From: Nitrospira sp.
GTDB lineage: Bacteria > Nitrospirota > Nitrospiria > Nitrospirales > Nitrospiraceae
Assembly: GCA_020853775.1 (NCBI GenBank)
Contig: JADYYH010000105.1
Location: 45,844 to 109,843 of the forward strand
Reading direction: 5' to 3'
Length of the DNA: 64,000 bases
The notes below the pieces were generated by a model. It did no database searches and was not told the origin of the DNA. It saw nothing but the letters and a program-made list of their open reading frames with translations. Of the stretch, positions 27,945 to 37,500 are shown piece by piece (position 1 is the stretch's first letter; every line of letters starts with the position of its first letter). The position numbers and the translations under genes are program-made.

Positions 27945-30900
27945 CTATCGGCGACGTTGAGAACCGCTGTCCGACCTCAGGATCAGTTTCGCCGTGGCCT
28001 GACCATAGTGCTGATAGGCCCCCCACGTCGATCCAAGATCAATAATCTCGCCGCGCGCCTTGGCCAGTGCGCTGCCGAGGTCGGCTCCCTCGAGTGCTTC
28101 TGAATAGAACACCTTGGCAAATGTGAGTGCGGCCGCATCATCCACGGGCCACCCGGTGCCGATGTAGTTCTGCACGCCTCGTTCGAAAAACGCTTGGGCC
28201 AATCCTGCGAGACTGCGGGTCGATTCCTCGAGACCAAACGGTTTGCCGGACCGAACGACACCGGAGAAGCAAGCGTTGGCAAAGATCAGGCGCGGAACAC
28301 GCCGCGCGCGGAAAATATCTCTCGCGGAAAGCACGTGTGCTTTGCCGAAGATCCAACCACTGTGGTCGGGATTTTTTTCATCGAAGTCTCCGTGTCCTGA
28401 GTAGTGAATCAAATCGAATTCGTCACTCAGGATCAGGGCCAGCAGTTCAACCGGATCACATTCGTTCGCCCCGATGCGCTGTTCAATGCTGAGATCGAGA
28501 CCCTGCTGTTCTTTGATGGTGTGGAGAATCTGTACGACGGCGCGCCCCTCCTCCCGCGCTCCCGGCAGTTGGAATTCGGCTTCGGGTGCCGGATCTGCGA
28601 TCACGAGAACGCGCAGCCGGTCGGCGGTTTGGGGCGCGATCAGGCCCGGCGGGCCGGACAAAGTGGTGCGGAATTGTCGTGTCAGTTGCCGCCCCGGTCC
28701 GTAGAAGATCGATTTGCCATGTTGTTCGAACGCCGCCATTTCCCAGGGGAAGGCGGCGGTTGAACGATCGACCATGAGGGTGAGCGGGCTGACCTCCAGC
28801 ATGTCTTGAAAGTCTTCGGGCATGAGGTAACTGTGAAGAAGTTTGCCGTATTTCTTCTGGTCCTCCCGGCTTTGAGAGCTCATCAAGAAATCGGCGGCAC
28901 CCTCTGCATAGGCGGACTGAATCGCAATCTCACGAACCGGAATCACCGCCTGTTCTCTGATGGCCGAAAATCGGAAGACATCGCCGTCCCGTTCAATCGT
29001 GATCCGGCTGCCCTTCATGGTATCCCCATTCGGAGACCGTGACACGTCTTTGCGCCGCGCGCGCTTCGGCAACGTCCGTTCCGTGATACGTAACTTCAAT
29101 CCATCGTTCTGATTTGCGGCAATCTGCTGTAACAGATGCCTGATACTGTTGAACCGTTTCTCGTCATACTCCACGATGCGCAGGGTCGTGAGCCGGTCCT
29201 GCCGTCCGAGCCGCATGAGCGCGGCGCTCACGCCTTCAAGCATTCCCTCGATGGCCTGTTCCAAGGAGAGATTGCCCTCTCCTGAGCCCACCACGACGGT
29301 CGCGAATTCACGCCAGCCGAGTGCGGTGACGCCATAGGTCACATTGGCGAATAGGAGATCGAGATCTTCACGGTTGAATCGCCCATACTCGCCCATGCCT
29401 GCAAGGATCACGGTGCTGGCCGCAAGCGCCTTCTGCGTGTTGGGAATGAGAAACACTTCACCCACGCCTCCACCGATCAGGCCTCGCTTGACCGCCTTGG
29501 AAATCCAGAACTCAAGTGCATGGTCCAGTGCCCCGACCGCTCGCACCGGCGGCACGCCTCGATAATGGCCGACCACCACCGCCGGGGACTTCACATCACG
29601 AATGTCACCCCGCACGATCTCAATGTTCAGCAAGAGAGTTTCCCGCGCAGGTCTGTGTGCTGCCGGTTCACCGCCGGTCCTCGTCGGCGGGGCAGTCGGT
29701 TCTGAGCGGGACACCGGGGGCGTCTGGGCCATGATCGCCTGCCGAAGCAGTGCCTCCGCCCGGCGGCGTTCAGCGGCACTGCTTCGGTTGGCTTGTGATG
29801 CTTCGGCGATCAGGCGAATCTGCTCGGCCTCTTGGCGATCTTGAACAGCCCGGACGCGAGGGGATGTCAACGCGCGAACCGCACGCGGTGCGACCGGTTC
29901 CATCGGCAGAGCACCGGTTTTGCCGGTTCGCAAGATTTCGTCAATGGCTTCAAGAACCTGGTCATGCTTCTGCAGATCGCCATGGATTTCATCCACGTAA
30001 TAGGTCGGTACCTGGGGCAACAGCCCGAGGGCATGGGGGACGCGGCCATCGCCTGTTAAGCTCGTGTCGAATTCGAACATGCCCGGGAGTTCAATTCGCA
30101 GACCCGTCAGCGTCTCTTGATTGCAGCCCGCAATATAGGTCATGCGCTCCGGATCGATGGTGGGCGCCGCGGCAAGATCTTCATGGAATTTCCTTGCCCG
30201 CGCGAGGTGCGCGGCCACGATGGGATAGCGTCCCCACTTGCCGCTTTCATAGAGGCCTTGTTCGGAAGCGTCAAGCTTGGCGGGGGAGGGCAGCAATTGA
30301 TAATTGCCCACGAATCCATTCAGGATATCCAGGACCTCGTCCAAGTCGTGGGTCAGATCCGCCGCGGCCAGTCTTCTGACGAGCTTGTCTCCGGCGACCA
30401 TCGCGTTCGCAATCGCATAGGAGCCGTAATTCGGCGTGCCGAGCATGATGAGCCGGCCGCCCTGAATTTTCTTGGGCTCCAGCATGGCCTTCCACACTTT
30501 GGGATACAGCCGGATGAAATTCCTGGACACCAGGCCGCCCATGGAATGGGCAACGAGGTGCACCGGCTGGTCCTTGAATTTTGTTTCAATGAGGGCTTTG
30601 AGATTGTCGGCCGCCAAGTCGAGATCCTTCCGCCAGTCGTAGGCAAAGGGTTCAACATTCCAGTAGGCCTTCAGCCAGAGAACCGTTTCGGCATAACTGT
30701 CCTTGTCGAGCCCGCTGGGTTCGACCCGCAGCCCGGAGTCCGCCTCCTGAGTCCCATCCTTGTCGAGCTGAAGTTTCGCGATCCCTCCCCGGATGAGTCT
30801 GAGAAAGCTGACCCAGATGACCTCGTCATCACCGTCTTCGGTCACGGATAACTCGGAGCCCATGATGCCGGGGATGAAGATGATATTCCCCCGGAGCGGC

Positions 30901-31118
30901 CCCCGTTTTTGGCGGGCTGAGCGAACACGCTCCGCCAGCCTCTGGAGCCGCTCGTACTTCTCCGGCCCGAAGTGGTCTCGGAGCGCCTGGCCCGAGGCAG
31001 TTCGCGATGTTCCTCCCCGTGTGGAAGGCGTCAGTTGCGACTCAAATTCATCCCAATCCATCTCACGGACCCAGCTGTCCGTATCAACTGTCTTCATGTC
31101 CCGCTGTTTCCTACTCAT
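27945..31118 (-). CDS. Lipase-CHAT fusion protein (LCAT-like hydrolase + CHAT protease)
   Basis: A 1057-residue multidomain protein with no signal peptide. Residues 75-400 are an alpha/beta-hydrolase of the LCAT-like lipase type: FIPGIMGSEL, WNVEPFAYDWRKDL and the nucleophile elbow AHSMGG with Ser192. A middle part (about 490-640) resembles the N-terminal domain of M17 aminopeptidases or a macro-like fold. The C-terminal CHAT domain, a caspase-like protease, has catalytic His909 (HYSGHGDF) and Cys950 (ANACFSG). The ATG at 31118 follows GAAGGATTC. The architecture suggests a protease sensor or effector coupled to membrane-lipid attack, as in bacterial conflict systems; this role is inference. 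Confidence 0.88.
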   Translation of the reverse strand: MSRKQRDMKTVDTDSWVREMDWDEFESQLTPSTRGGTSRTASGQALRDHFGPEKYERLQRLAERVRSARQKRGPLRGNIIFIPGIMGSELSVTEDGDDEVIWVSFLRLIRGGIAKLQLDKDGTQEADSGLRVEPSGLDKDSYAETVLWLKAYWNVEPFAYDWRKDLDLAADNLKALIETKFKDQPVHLVAHSMGGLVSRNFIRLYPKVWKAMLEPKKIQGGRLIMLGTPNYGSYAIANAMVAGDKLVRRLAAADLTHDLDEVLDILNGFVGNYQLLPSPAKLDASEQGLYESGKWGRYPIVAAHLARARKFHEDLAAAPTIDPERMTYIAGCNQETLTGLRIELPGMFEFDTSLTGDGRVPHALGLLPQVPTYYVDEIHGDLQKHDQVLEAIDEILRTGKTGALPMEPVAPRAVRALTSPRVRAVQDRQEAEQIRLIAEASQANRSSAAERRRAEALLRQAIMAQTPPVSRSEPTAPPTRTGGEPAAHRPARETLLLNIEIVRGDIRDVKSPAVVVGHYRGVPPVRAVGALDHALEFWISKAVKRGLIGGGVGEVFLIPNTQKALAASTVILAGMGEYGRFNREDLDLLFANVTYGVTALGWREFATVVVGSGEGNLSLEQAIEGMLEGVSAALMRLGRQDRLTTLRIVEYDEKRFNSIRHLLQQIAANQNDGLKLRITERTLPKRARRKDVSRSPNGDTMKGSRITIERDGDVFRFSAIREQAVIPVREIAIQSAYAEGAADFLMSSQSREDQKKYGKLLHSYLMPEDFQDMLEVSPLTLMVDRSTAAFPWEMAAFEQHGKSIFYGPGRQLTRQFRTTLSGPPGLIAPQTADRLRVLVIADPAPEAEFQLPGAREEGRAVVQILHTIKEQQGLDLSIEQRIGANECDPVELLALILSDEFDLIHYSGHGDFDEKNPDHSGWIFGKAHVLSARDIFRARRVPRLIFANACFSGVVRSGKPFGLEESTRSLAGLAQAFFERGVQNYIGTGWPVDDAAALTFAKVFYSEALEGADLGSALAKARGEIIDLGSTWGAYQHYGQATAKLILRSDSGSQRRR

Positions 31119-31651
31119 CAGTGAATCCTTCTTATCGTGGACAGGTGGCCTAATACTCCGGACTATCGCTGGTTGCGGCGATAGTCATCTTCATTGGCTT
31201 GGTAGGCCGTGATTACCCTCAAGCTCGTGCGTCAGTCCTCACTATGAAAGTATTTGATAACCATCTGAGTAGCGCGGTCGTCTACCAAGCCTCGCGCAAG
31301 GACCTGCACTGCGTTTTGAGGCATGGGCCGAATCTTCATCGGACTACACTCGAACCTTCAAGATCTGAGACGGGAACAGGTTGATCTGGTCAGGGTTTTA
31401 TATATCCCAGGTTAAGACTCTTTGACCCATTGCTCGAATGCCAACAGCTTCAGATAGCCTCTGCTTTGATGGGGCCGCTGATGATCATGAAATCATTCGA
31501 TTAACACAAAAATCTTTATGTGACCTCGCCTCGCGAGTAATGGGTAATTTGAGAGATGATGTAACTCTTCAGCGCGCCAAGAGGCTTTCAACCGCCTCGT
31601 TATAGGCGCAATTGCGTTGCGGTTCAATTTAGAGCGGCTAGTGCTGTCTTC
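31119..31651. other. Lower-GC gap between the CHAT and SIR2 genes
   Basis: About 530 bases, visibly richer in A and T than the surrounding genome (for example the stretch around 31395-31410 and 31480-31515). It separates two minus-strand conflict-type genes, so they need not be one operon. A promoter for the CHAT gene should lie here. Foreign composition is consistent with horizontal transfer. Confidence 0.5.
31438..31605 (+). CDS. Possible small ORF (55 aa), weak support
   Basis: An ATG-started frame of 55 codons in the lower-GC gap reads MPTASDSLCFDGAADDHEII then RLTQKSLCDLASRVMGNLRDD. It has a plausible soluble-protein composition and AT-rich codon use like the gap itself. There is no ribosome site upstream and no family match I know. 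It may be chance or a fragment of a lost gene. Confidence 0.2.
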   Translation: MPTASDSLCFDGAADDHEIIRLTQKSLCDLASRVMGNLRDDVTLQRAKRLSTASL

Positions 31652-33625
31652 TCAACAGTTCGCCAGCGCCTTCCGAAGCACTTCGGCCTTACGCGCAATC
31701 CCAGCCTTCGTCGAGAACTCGATCGCATTCTCGAATGCCGTACGTGCTTCCGCCTTTTGGCCGACCATCAGATTGAGTTGCCCTACCGCCTCCGCATGCA
31801 CAACACACAAGATCGGCCAGCGATCGACCAAGGTATTCGCTGTGTTCAGCATACTTGCCGCCTCATCCATTTGCCGGTTGTCCGCAAGCGCCTTGGCGAA
31901 TTCAATCTGTGCATACAACGCCCAAGCTGGACGGCCAGCGACTTTGAGGGCCTCGTACGCATTTCGCAGTTCCTCTGCCGCCTGATTTGGGTTCTCGACG
32001 GTCCGTGTCAGATATCGACCGGCCGCTAGGCTGATGAAACCATTGATTCCAGGATCATTCAGCCGAGCTGCGCGATCAAACACCGGTTGAGCGAAGTTTA
32101 CAAACTCCTTGTAGTTTTCCGGATCAAACTCTGCGTAGTACAGCGCCGTCAGCGCTCCGCATTTTGCCTGCCGTGGCAAATCGCCGGCGACTTCCGCGTA
32201 TTTCCAGGCACCCGGCCAACTCTTCAGGATCACTTCCGGCTCGCAGTAGAAAAATAGGATCTCCGCTTTCGCCATCCAGCAGTCGACGCTGACCTCTTTC
32301 GAAACGTGATCGTCTTCCAGCTTTTCGTTATGCAGAACCAACATCTGCATCGCCAACTCCCGGTTTCCAGCCCACATGCAGGTGGTGCCGGCCCATGCCG
32401 CCGCAAGCGGATCACCAGCGTGTGCCCGGCGAAGCAGATTTTGGAGGCTCTCTTCTCCTTTCGTCGACATTGAATCCTCGAGCAGGCTCAGTTGGCCGTA
32501 CCCCATTCCCAGGCGGCCATGAACTTGGCGATATCGCTCGAAATGCTCGCCTTTGCGGTCCTTCGGCAGGACATCCTTCCAGAAACGGTGCAGAATTTCG
32601 AACGCTGCAAAGGACATTGCATTGCTCTCGCACACTGCGGCCAGACAGTTGATCGCGGTCGCCGGGTGCAGCCCGGCGGCCCAGGATGTGAGCGTCTCCT
32701 GCACGATTGCGTCTGTATCCGGTTTCCCGGCGAGTTCAAACCGAGGCGGTGGTGCTTCGACGGCCTGTGCGATCGCTGCAAAAACATCGTGCGTCTCGGC
32801 CTTGATAGTCTCGGCCTTGCCGGAATATTTCTCCAGCAATTTCACCGCCCCAGGGTCGAGTCCTTTCGCTCCCGGCCATTGGACGTAGCCGATTCCTGGT
32901 GAGCGTGCCGCACAAGGCAAGATGCGCAGATAGTCGTCATCTGTTTCCAGGTCCGCAGCCGAAAACCCCGTGTATACCCACGGATGCCTCTCGATCAACA
33001 ACTCCAATGCCCTATTTAAGCTCGAATTTCGCCCGAGCAACCGCTGCTTCAGTGTGTCAACCAGCGAGTTCGCATCGCTGACGCATCCATGCACTTTAAG
33101 CACAGGCAGCTTCGAGCTAGTTGCGGCCTTGATCGCCCGATAGCATCGCTCATAAGATGCCGCTTCGCTTGCGACTTCATATTCAACGCCGACTGCATCG
33201 AGTGCTTGCTCAATGAGCCGATCGAAGTTCGTTGTCAGAATCGCTGCAAGAGCCCCATGACGCGCGAGGTGAGCAAGAGTATCGTGCCCGGCGTTACGAA
33301 CATTCACGTCAAGCGCTTGGAGTGCATGGAAGTAGTCTAGGCCGGCATACTCTTCCAGAATTTGAGCCTGGTAATCAGGCGGGAAGCGCCCAATCTCACG
33401 CCGCTCATTAATCGCAGTTCGTATTTGGTCCAGATACCCCGAACGCCCGAAATAAGATTCCACCTGGATACACAATGCCTCGAAGATCATTCGATTGATT
33501 TTAAACCAGCCGGGTAGCCGGGTCGGTGACTCGGAAGAAATGCCTGCGCCTGCAAACACAACCAGCTTTTGTTTGCAAATCAAGCTGCGCAAGCGTTCAG
33601 AGATCTCAACAGTTGCCGTCGCCAC
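31652..33625 (-). CDS. SIR2-domain protein with helical-repeat C-terminus
   Basis: A 657-residue protein. Residues 1-290 are a SIR2 domain of the NAD-consuming bacterial defence type: VVFAGAGIS (residues 22-30), ILTTNFDRLI (130-138) and KVHG with likely catalytic His179. The remaining 360 residues are helical repeats of TPR character (for example RNAYEALKVAGRPAWALYAQIEFAKALADNRQMDEAASMLN), a usual sensor platform. The start is a GTG at 33625 after AGGGAGACACATT. Related SIR2 effectors kill infected cells by NAD depletion; that function here is inferred from architecture. Confidence 0.88.
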   Translation of the reverse strand: MATATVEISERLRSLICKQKLVVFAGAGISSESPTRLPGWFKINRMIFEALCIQVESYFGRSGYLDQIRTAINERREIGRFPPDYQAQILEEYAGLDYFHALQALDVNVRNAGHDTLAHLARHGALAAILTTNFDRLIEQALDAVGVEYEVASEAASYERCYRAIKAATSSKLPVLKVHGCVSDANSLVDTLKQRLLGRNSSLNRALELLIERHPWVYTGFSAADLETDDDYLRILPCAARSPGIGYVQWPGAKGLDPGAVKLLEKYSGKAETIKAETHDVFAAIAQAVEAPPPRFELAGKPDTDAIVQETLTSWAAGLHPATAINCLAAVCESNAMSFAAFEILHRFWKDVLPKDRKGEHFERYRQVHGRLGMGYGQLSLLEDSMSTKGEESLQNLLRRAHAGDPLAAAWAGTTCMWAGNRELAMQMLVLHNEKLEDDHVSKEVSVDCWMAKAEILFFYCEPEVILKSWPGAWKYAEVAGDLPRQAKCGALTALYYAEFDPENYKEFVNFAQPVFDRAARLNDPGINGFISLAAGRYLTRTVENPNQAAEELRNAYEALKVAGRPAWALYAQIEFAKALADNRQMDEAASMLNTANTLVDRWPILCVVHAEAVGQLNLMVGQKAEARTAFENAIEFSTKAGIARKAEVLRKALANC

Positions 33626-33909
33626 AATGTGTCTCCCTTCCAGGGTACGGCAGCACCATACTCACTCCGACTAATCGGGAGGGAAGGTTGTTTGACAGAT
33701 AGGTGCACCCGCTACACCAGTTTGCTTCCCCTCCCTTGAGGGATGAGCATACAGCTACGCAATCTTCACTCTCGCAACACGATTTTGGGCAAAGTAGGTA
33801 CGAATAGCGAGCCGAATTCTCGGCCGATTCGGAGATTTCGTCAAGTGCTGAGTATGGGTCTCTACGTAATACAACCATTCTGCGGTGCGGCGGGTGGGGG
33901 GAGGAGGCG

Positions 33910-34551
33910 TCAGCCCTTCGATGTGGCCTGGTCTTTCGCAGGGCGTTCCCGCAGGCGGCGCAGGAGTTCGTGAAACGAGGATTCCGCGATAATCTTTGTG
34001 AACTGACTGCGGTAGTTCATGACGAGACTGACCCCGTCGACGATGACATCATAGGCGTACCAGGCGCCATGTTTGCCGGTAAGTCGATAGTCCATCGGCA
34101 GGTCCAGCTTGTCGGACACCAGTCTGGTGCGAACCTCGGCATACCCGTCGGACGTGCGCTCAGACAGATAGACGACCCGCTCGCCCGCATAGCCTTCGAT
34201 CCTCGCCGTATATTGGTCCGAGAGAAATGCCTTGAAGAGTTGCACGAATGCTTGCCGGTCCGTCTCGCTGAGGGCCTTCCAGTGGGCGGCTAGTGTCCGC
34301 TTGGACATCTCTTCGTAGTCGAACCGCTCGGCGATCACTTGTTCCAGCAAGTGCCGCCGCTGTGTCGCCTGTGATGCCGGTTTCAGTGTCGGATCTTCCA
34401 GAATATGGAATACGGCATCGAGGGTTGCGCGAACGACCGCGGTGGGAGAGTCGTGCTCGGTCTCTGTTGTCGCCTCGGTTGGAGGCGATGGACCGATTAG
34501 GAGCCCGGCAAGCACCATTCCGATCAAGAGGGATGACAGCCCCGTACGCAC
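33910..34551 (-). CDS. MlaC/Ttg2D-family periplasmic phospholipid-binding protein
   Basis: A 213-residue exported protein of the MlaC family, which shuttles phospholipids between membranes for the Mla ABC system. Visible features are a signal peptide ending in a TEATTE region, the helix RFDYEEMSKRTLAAHWKALSETDRQAFVQLFKAFLSDQYTARIEGYAGE, and the C-terminal strand pair AWYAYDVIVDGVSLVMNYRSQFTKII, a hallmark of the family. No mlaD/E/F genes are adjacent in the window, so it is an orphan copy here. Confidence 0.9.
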   Translation of the reverse strand: MRTGLSSLLIGMVLAGLLIGPSPPTEATTETEHDSPTAVVRATLDAVFHILEDPTLKPASQATQRRHLLEQVIAERFDYEEMSKRTLAAHWKALSETDRQAFVQLFKAFLSDQYTARIEGYAGERVVYLSERTSDGYAEVRTRLVSDKLDLPMDYRLTGKHGAWYAYDVIVDGVSLVMNYRSQFTKIIAESSFHELLRRLRERPAKDQATSKG

Positions 34552-34566
34552 TGGATGGTCCTTTGC

Positions 34567-37500
34567 TTACGCCGGCGCGGCACGGGGCCGGCGTGCATGG
34601 TCGAGCACCTGTTGAATATGCACGTCGATTTGCCGCAGCACCGACGGCGAGATGGCATAACCATCGCTCTCGTAGGTCAGAATCGGCATGCCCTGTTGAA
34701 TGCTGAGCGGCTTGAGAATGGCCTCGGAAATCCGGAAGGGCAGACAGTTGAACGGTCCGATGAGGATCAAGCCGTCATAGCCCTCCCGTGCCGCATCCAG
34801 TCCCTTGCCGATGGTGGGCAGCAGTTCCCCCCAGATCGTGTGGGACACGTGCTCGGCACCTTTGTGAAAGACGGTGGAGGCGACGTTCGGGCCTGCGACC
34901 AGCAAACCGGTTTTCTGGAACAACCCGCGGTAATGTTCTTCCACGCCCTGGAGCATCTGATGGCCGATCCACTGGTGGAGATATTGTTTCCCTTCCGGTG
35001 CGAAGATCCTGGTGCAAGCCTTGGCCATGGCCAGACCTCCGGGCTGCAGGCCCCAGTTTCTGGCAGTCCACGCCATCTCATCGTAGGCGAAGTAGAGAAA
35101 GAGGTCGCTCAGATCGACCGGCTTGAGGACGATGCCTTGTTCGGCATAACGGTCGCGGGCACCGTCCATGAAGAAGGAACTGAACCGGGTAAAGAAATCG
35201 CCGGCCACGACGACGCGGGGGCAGGTCAGCGGATCCTTGGTGCGCGGGAGCGTGGCCAAGGTGTCCACGAATGCGGGCAAGTTGGTGTGAAAGTCCTCTA
35301 GTGTTGCCGAGTGCTCGGTAAAGTGTTCCCACTCAGCCTGCAGGCGCTCGATGCTGCCGGGGCCTCCCACCACCCGAAGCACGTGATCGATTTCCACCAG
35401 CACATCCCCGATCACAATGGCGGGGGAGAACGATTTGGTCAGGCGTTCCTTGTCGAATCCCAAGTAGCCATTCTCTTCACGAGGGTCGAACAAGAACAGG
35501 TCGGCCATCCGCTGTTCGGCGATAAACCGCTCCAAGTAGCCCATATAGGAATCGCTCACGCAGGGAGCCCCGCCCCGCAGCATGTAAAAGCCCGCCACCT
35601 CGCCGGAACGGCGTTGCTCGTGGACTTGGAGCAGTTGGCCGATGCAGATCGGCAGGGGCAGGCATTCGCGGCCGGAGGTGTACTGGAGCCCCCGGTCCAG
35701 CTGCGCACGGTTCAATGGAAGGATGCTGCCGGGGTGCAGTCCGAGCCAGCGGGAGGCCATGGCGACGGCTTGGGCGTGATAGGGGGAAAAGTTGGGGAAA
35801 TAGATCGTGACCCTCGGATCCGTCAGGTGAACCTGCTCCCCGCTGGAGCGCACGATGTGCCCTCCGGAGATGAGCCGGCAGGGAGAGAAGGTCTCCGCGC
35901 TGCTGCGCCGGTTGTCCTGATAATTGCCGATAATATCCAAAAAGGCTTCCAACCTGGTCTGGACTCCCGCATCGGCCGTGTGGGCATCGATCTCCAGGAT
36001 CAGATAGGGTTTCGAGCCCAGCTCGGCCGCGAGCATGGAGTGGGTGAACGCATCGATGGTGCAACTGAAGTTGCTGACGCTCAACAGGAACAACTGGGGA
36101 TGCTGGTTTGCGAGCGCCACGGCGTTCAGCACCTGGTTGGCAAAATGCCAGGACGTGGGGCCCTCTCCGACGGGCAGTAGGCAGTCGGCAGGAATGGCCG
36201 CGACGCCCATGCTCGACAGTTTTTTGCCGACCGATTGCGAGGCCTCCGGCGTGAAGGCGTTGTAGCTGTGCCCGGCGAGGAGGATGGCCGGCTTGCCTGC
36301 GGCAATGGCTGCTTCGAGCGCCTGCGTTCCCAGCTCGTTGAGGGTGCGTTCGGCTTCGGTCTGAGCACGCACGGCCGCGGTCCAGGCGGATTCAGCCGCC
36401 TCACGTGTGACGCCGAGTTGCTTGACCGCCGTGTCGACCAGGGCCGTGCAGCTCTGATACCCGTTGGTGAAATCGAGTACCGGCGAGAGCAGGCTGCTGT
36501 CGGGGAACGCCTTAGACAGAAAGTAGGGTTCAGCTTGAGTGATCGGACAGAGGTACGATTCTCGGCACTGGTTGGGATGGGGCATGCGCATCACATGGGG
36601 AATGAAAATCAAGGCCACGTTCCGGCGTGTGAGATCCAGCACCGCACCGTGTGCGATTTGTGCGGGAAAGCAGAAGCCGGAATTGGAAGTGAGGTCGCCT
36701 CGCGGGTCTACATCCGAGAGCACGACCTCCATTCCCAGGTGAGTAAAGAAGGTCGAGTAGAGGGGATACAGCGAGTGAGTCGTCAGGGCTCTGGGAATGC
36801 CGATGCGGACGCTGTCCGTCGGAGCGATCGCCGTCGAGTGGCCCAACGATTCACGGACGAAGGCTTTGGCGCTTTCATAGGCGGGTCCGACCCCCCAGTG
36901 CTTACGCGCAACCCGTTCCTGTTTCGGGGTGGCGGCGGGCCGGGTCGGCGACACATGAAAGAGGACCTCGGCTCGTCGTTCGACGAGGTCCGTGACTCCG
37001 GCCGTGCGGGCTTTTCGTTTCCACACATTTTCGTACAGGCTGCAGCGGCCGCCGAACGGAAAACGGCGTCCGGCAACCATGAACCGGTCGATGGTGCAGT
37101 ACATTTTGCAGGCCCCGCAGGTGAAGTGGCCCACGAGCTGCATGTCCGGCGAACCGAGCGTGAAGAGATCGACCGGCGATCCTAAGACAGCTTCGGATCG
37201 TTTCAGGGCGAGCAAGGCGACTCCCAGCGCACCAAGGAGTTCGGGACTGGGAGGAATGACCACGGGGCGGCCCACACTGTGGGCGAACGCATGTCCGACG
37301 GCGTGATTCAAGGCCACCCCGCCTTGCAGGAAGACCTTCTTGCCGACATAGCGAGCCCCCTTCACGCGGTTGAGATAGTTGGCGGCGATCGCATAGACCA
37401 ATCCGGCCACGATGTTGTCGCGAGGATGGCCCTTCTGCTGAGCCAGGCGGATGTCGGAGTTGATGAACGCCGCACAGGTCGCCTTAAACTGCACGGGCGC

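Noticed and set aside
27945..33625. Lipase-CHAT and SIR2 genes as one operon
   Set aside because: A 530-base AT-richer gap separates them, so co-transcription cannot be claimed; they are reported as neighbours only.
33606..33878. A Cys-rich 90-codon frame on the minus strand upstream of the SIR2 gene
   Set aside because: It overlaps the SIR2 start in another frame, has no ribosome site and its Cys spacing fits no known knuckle.
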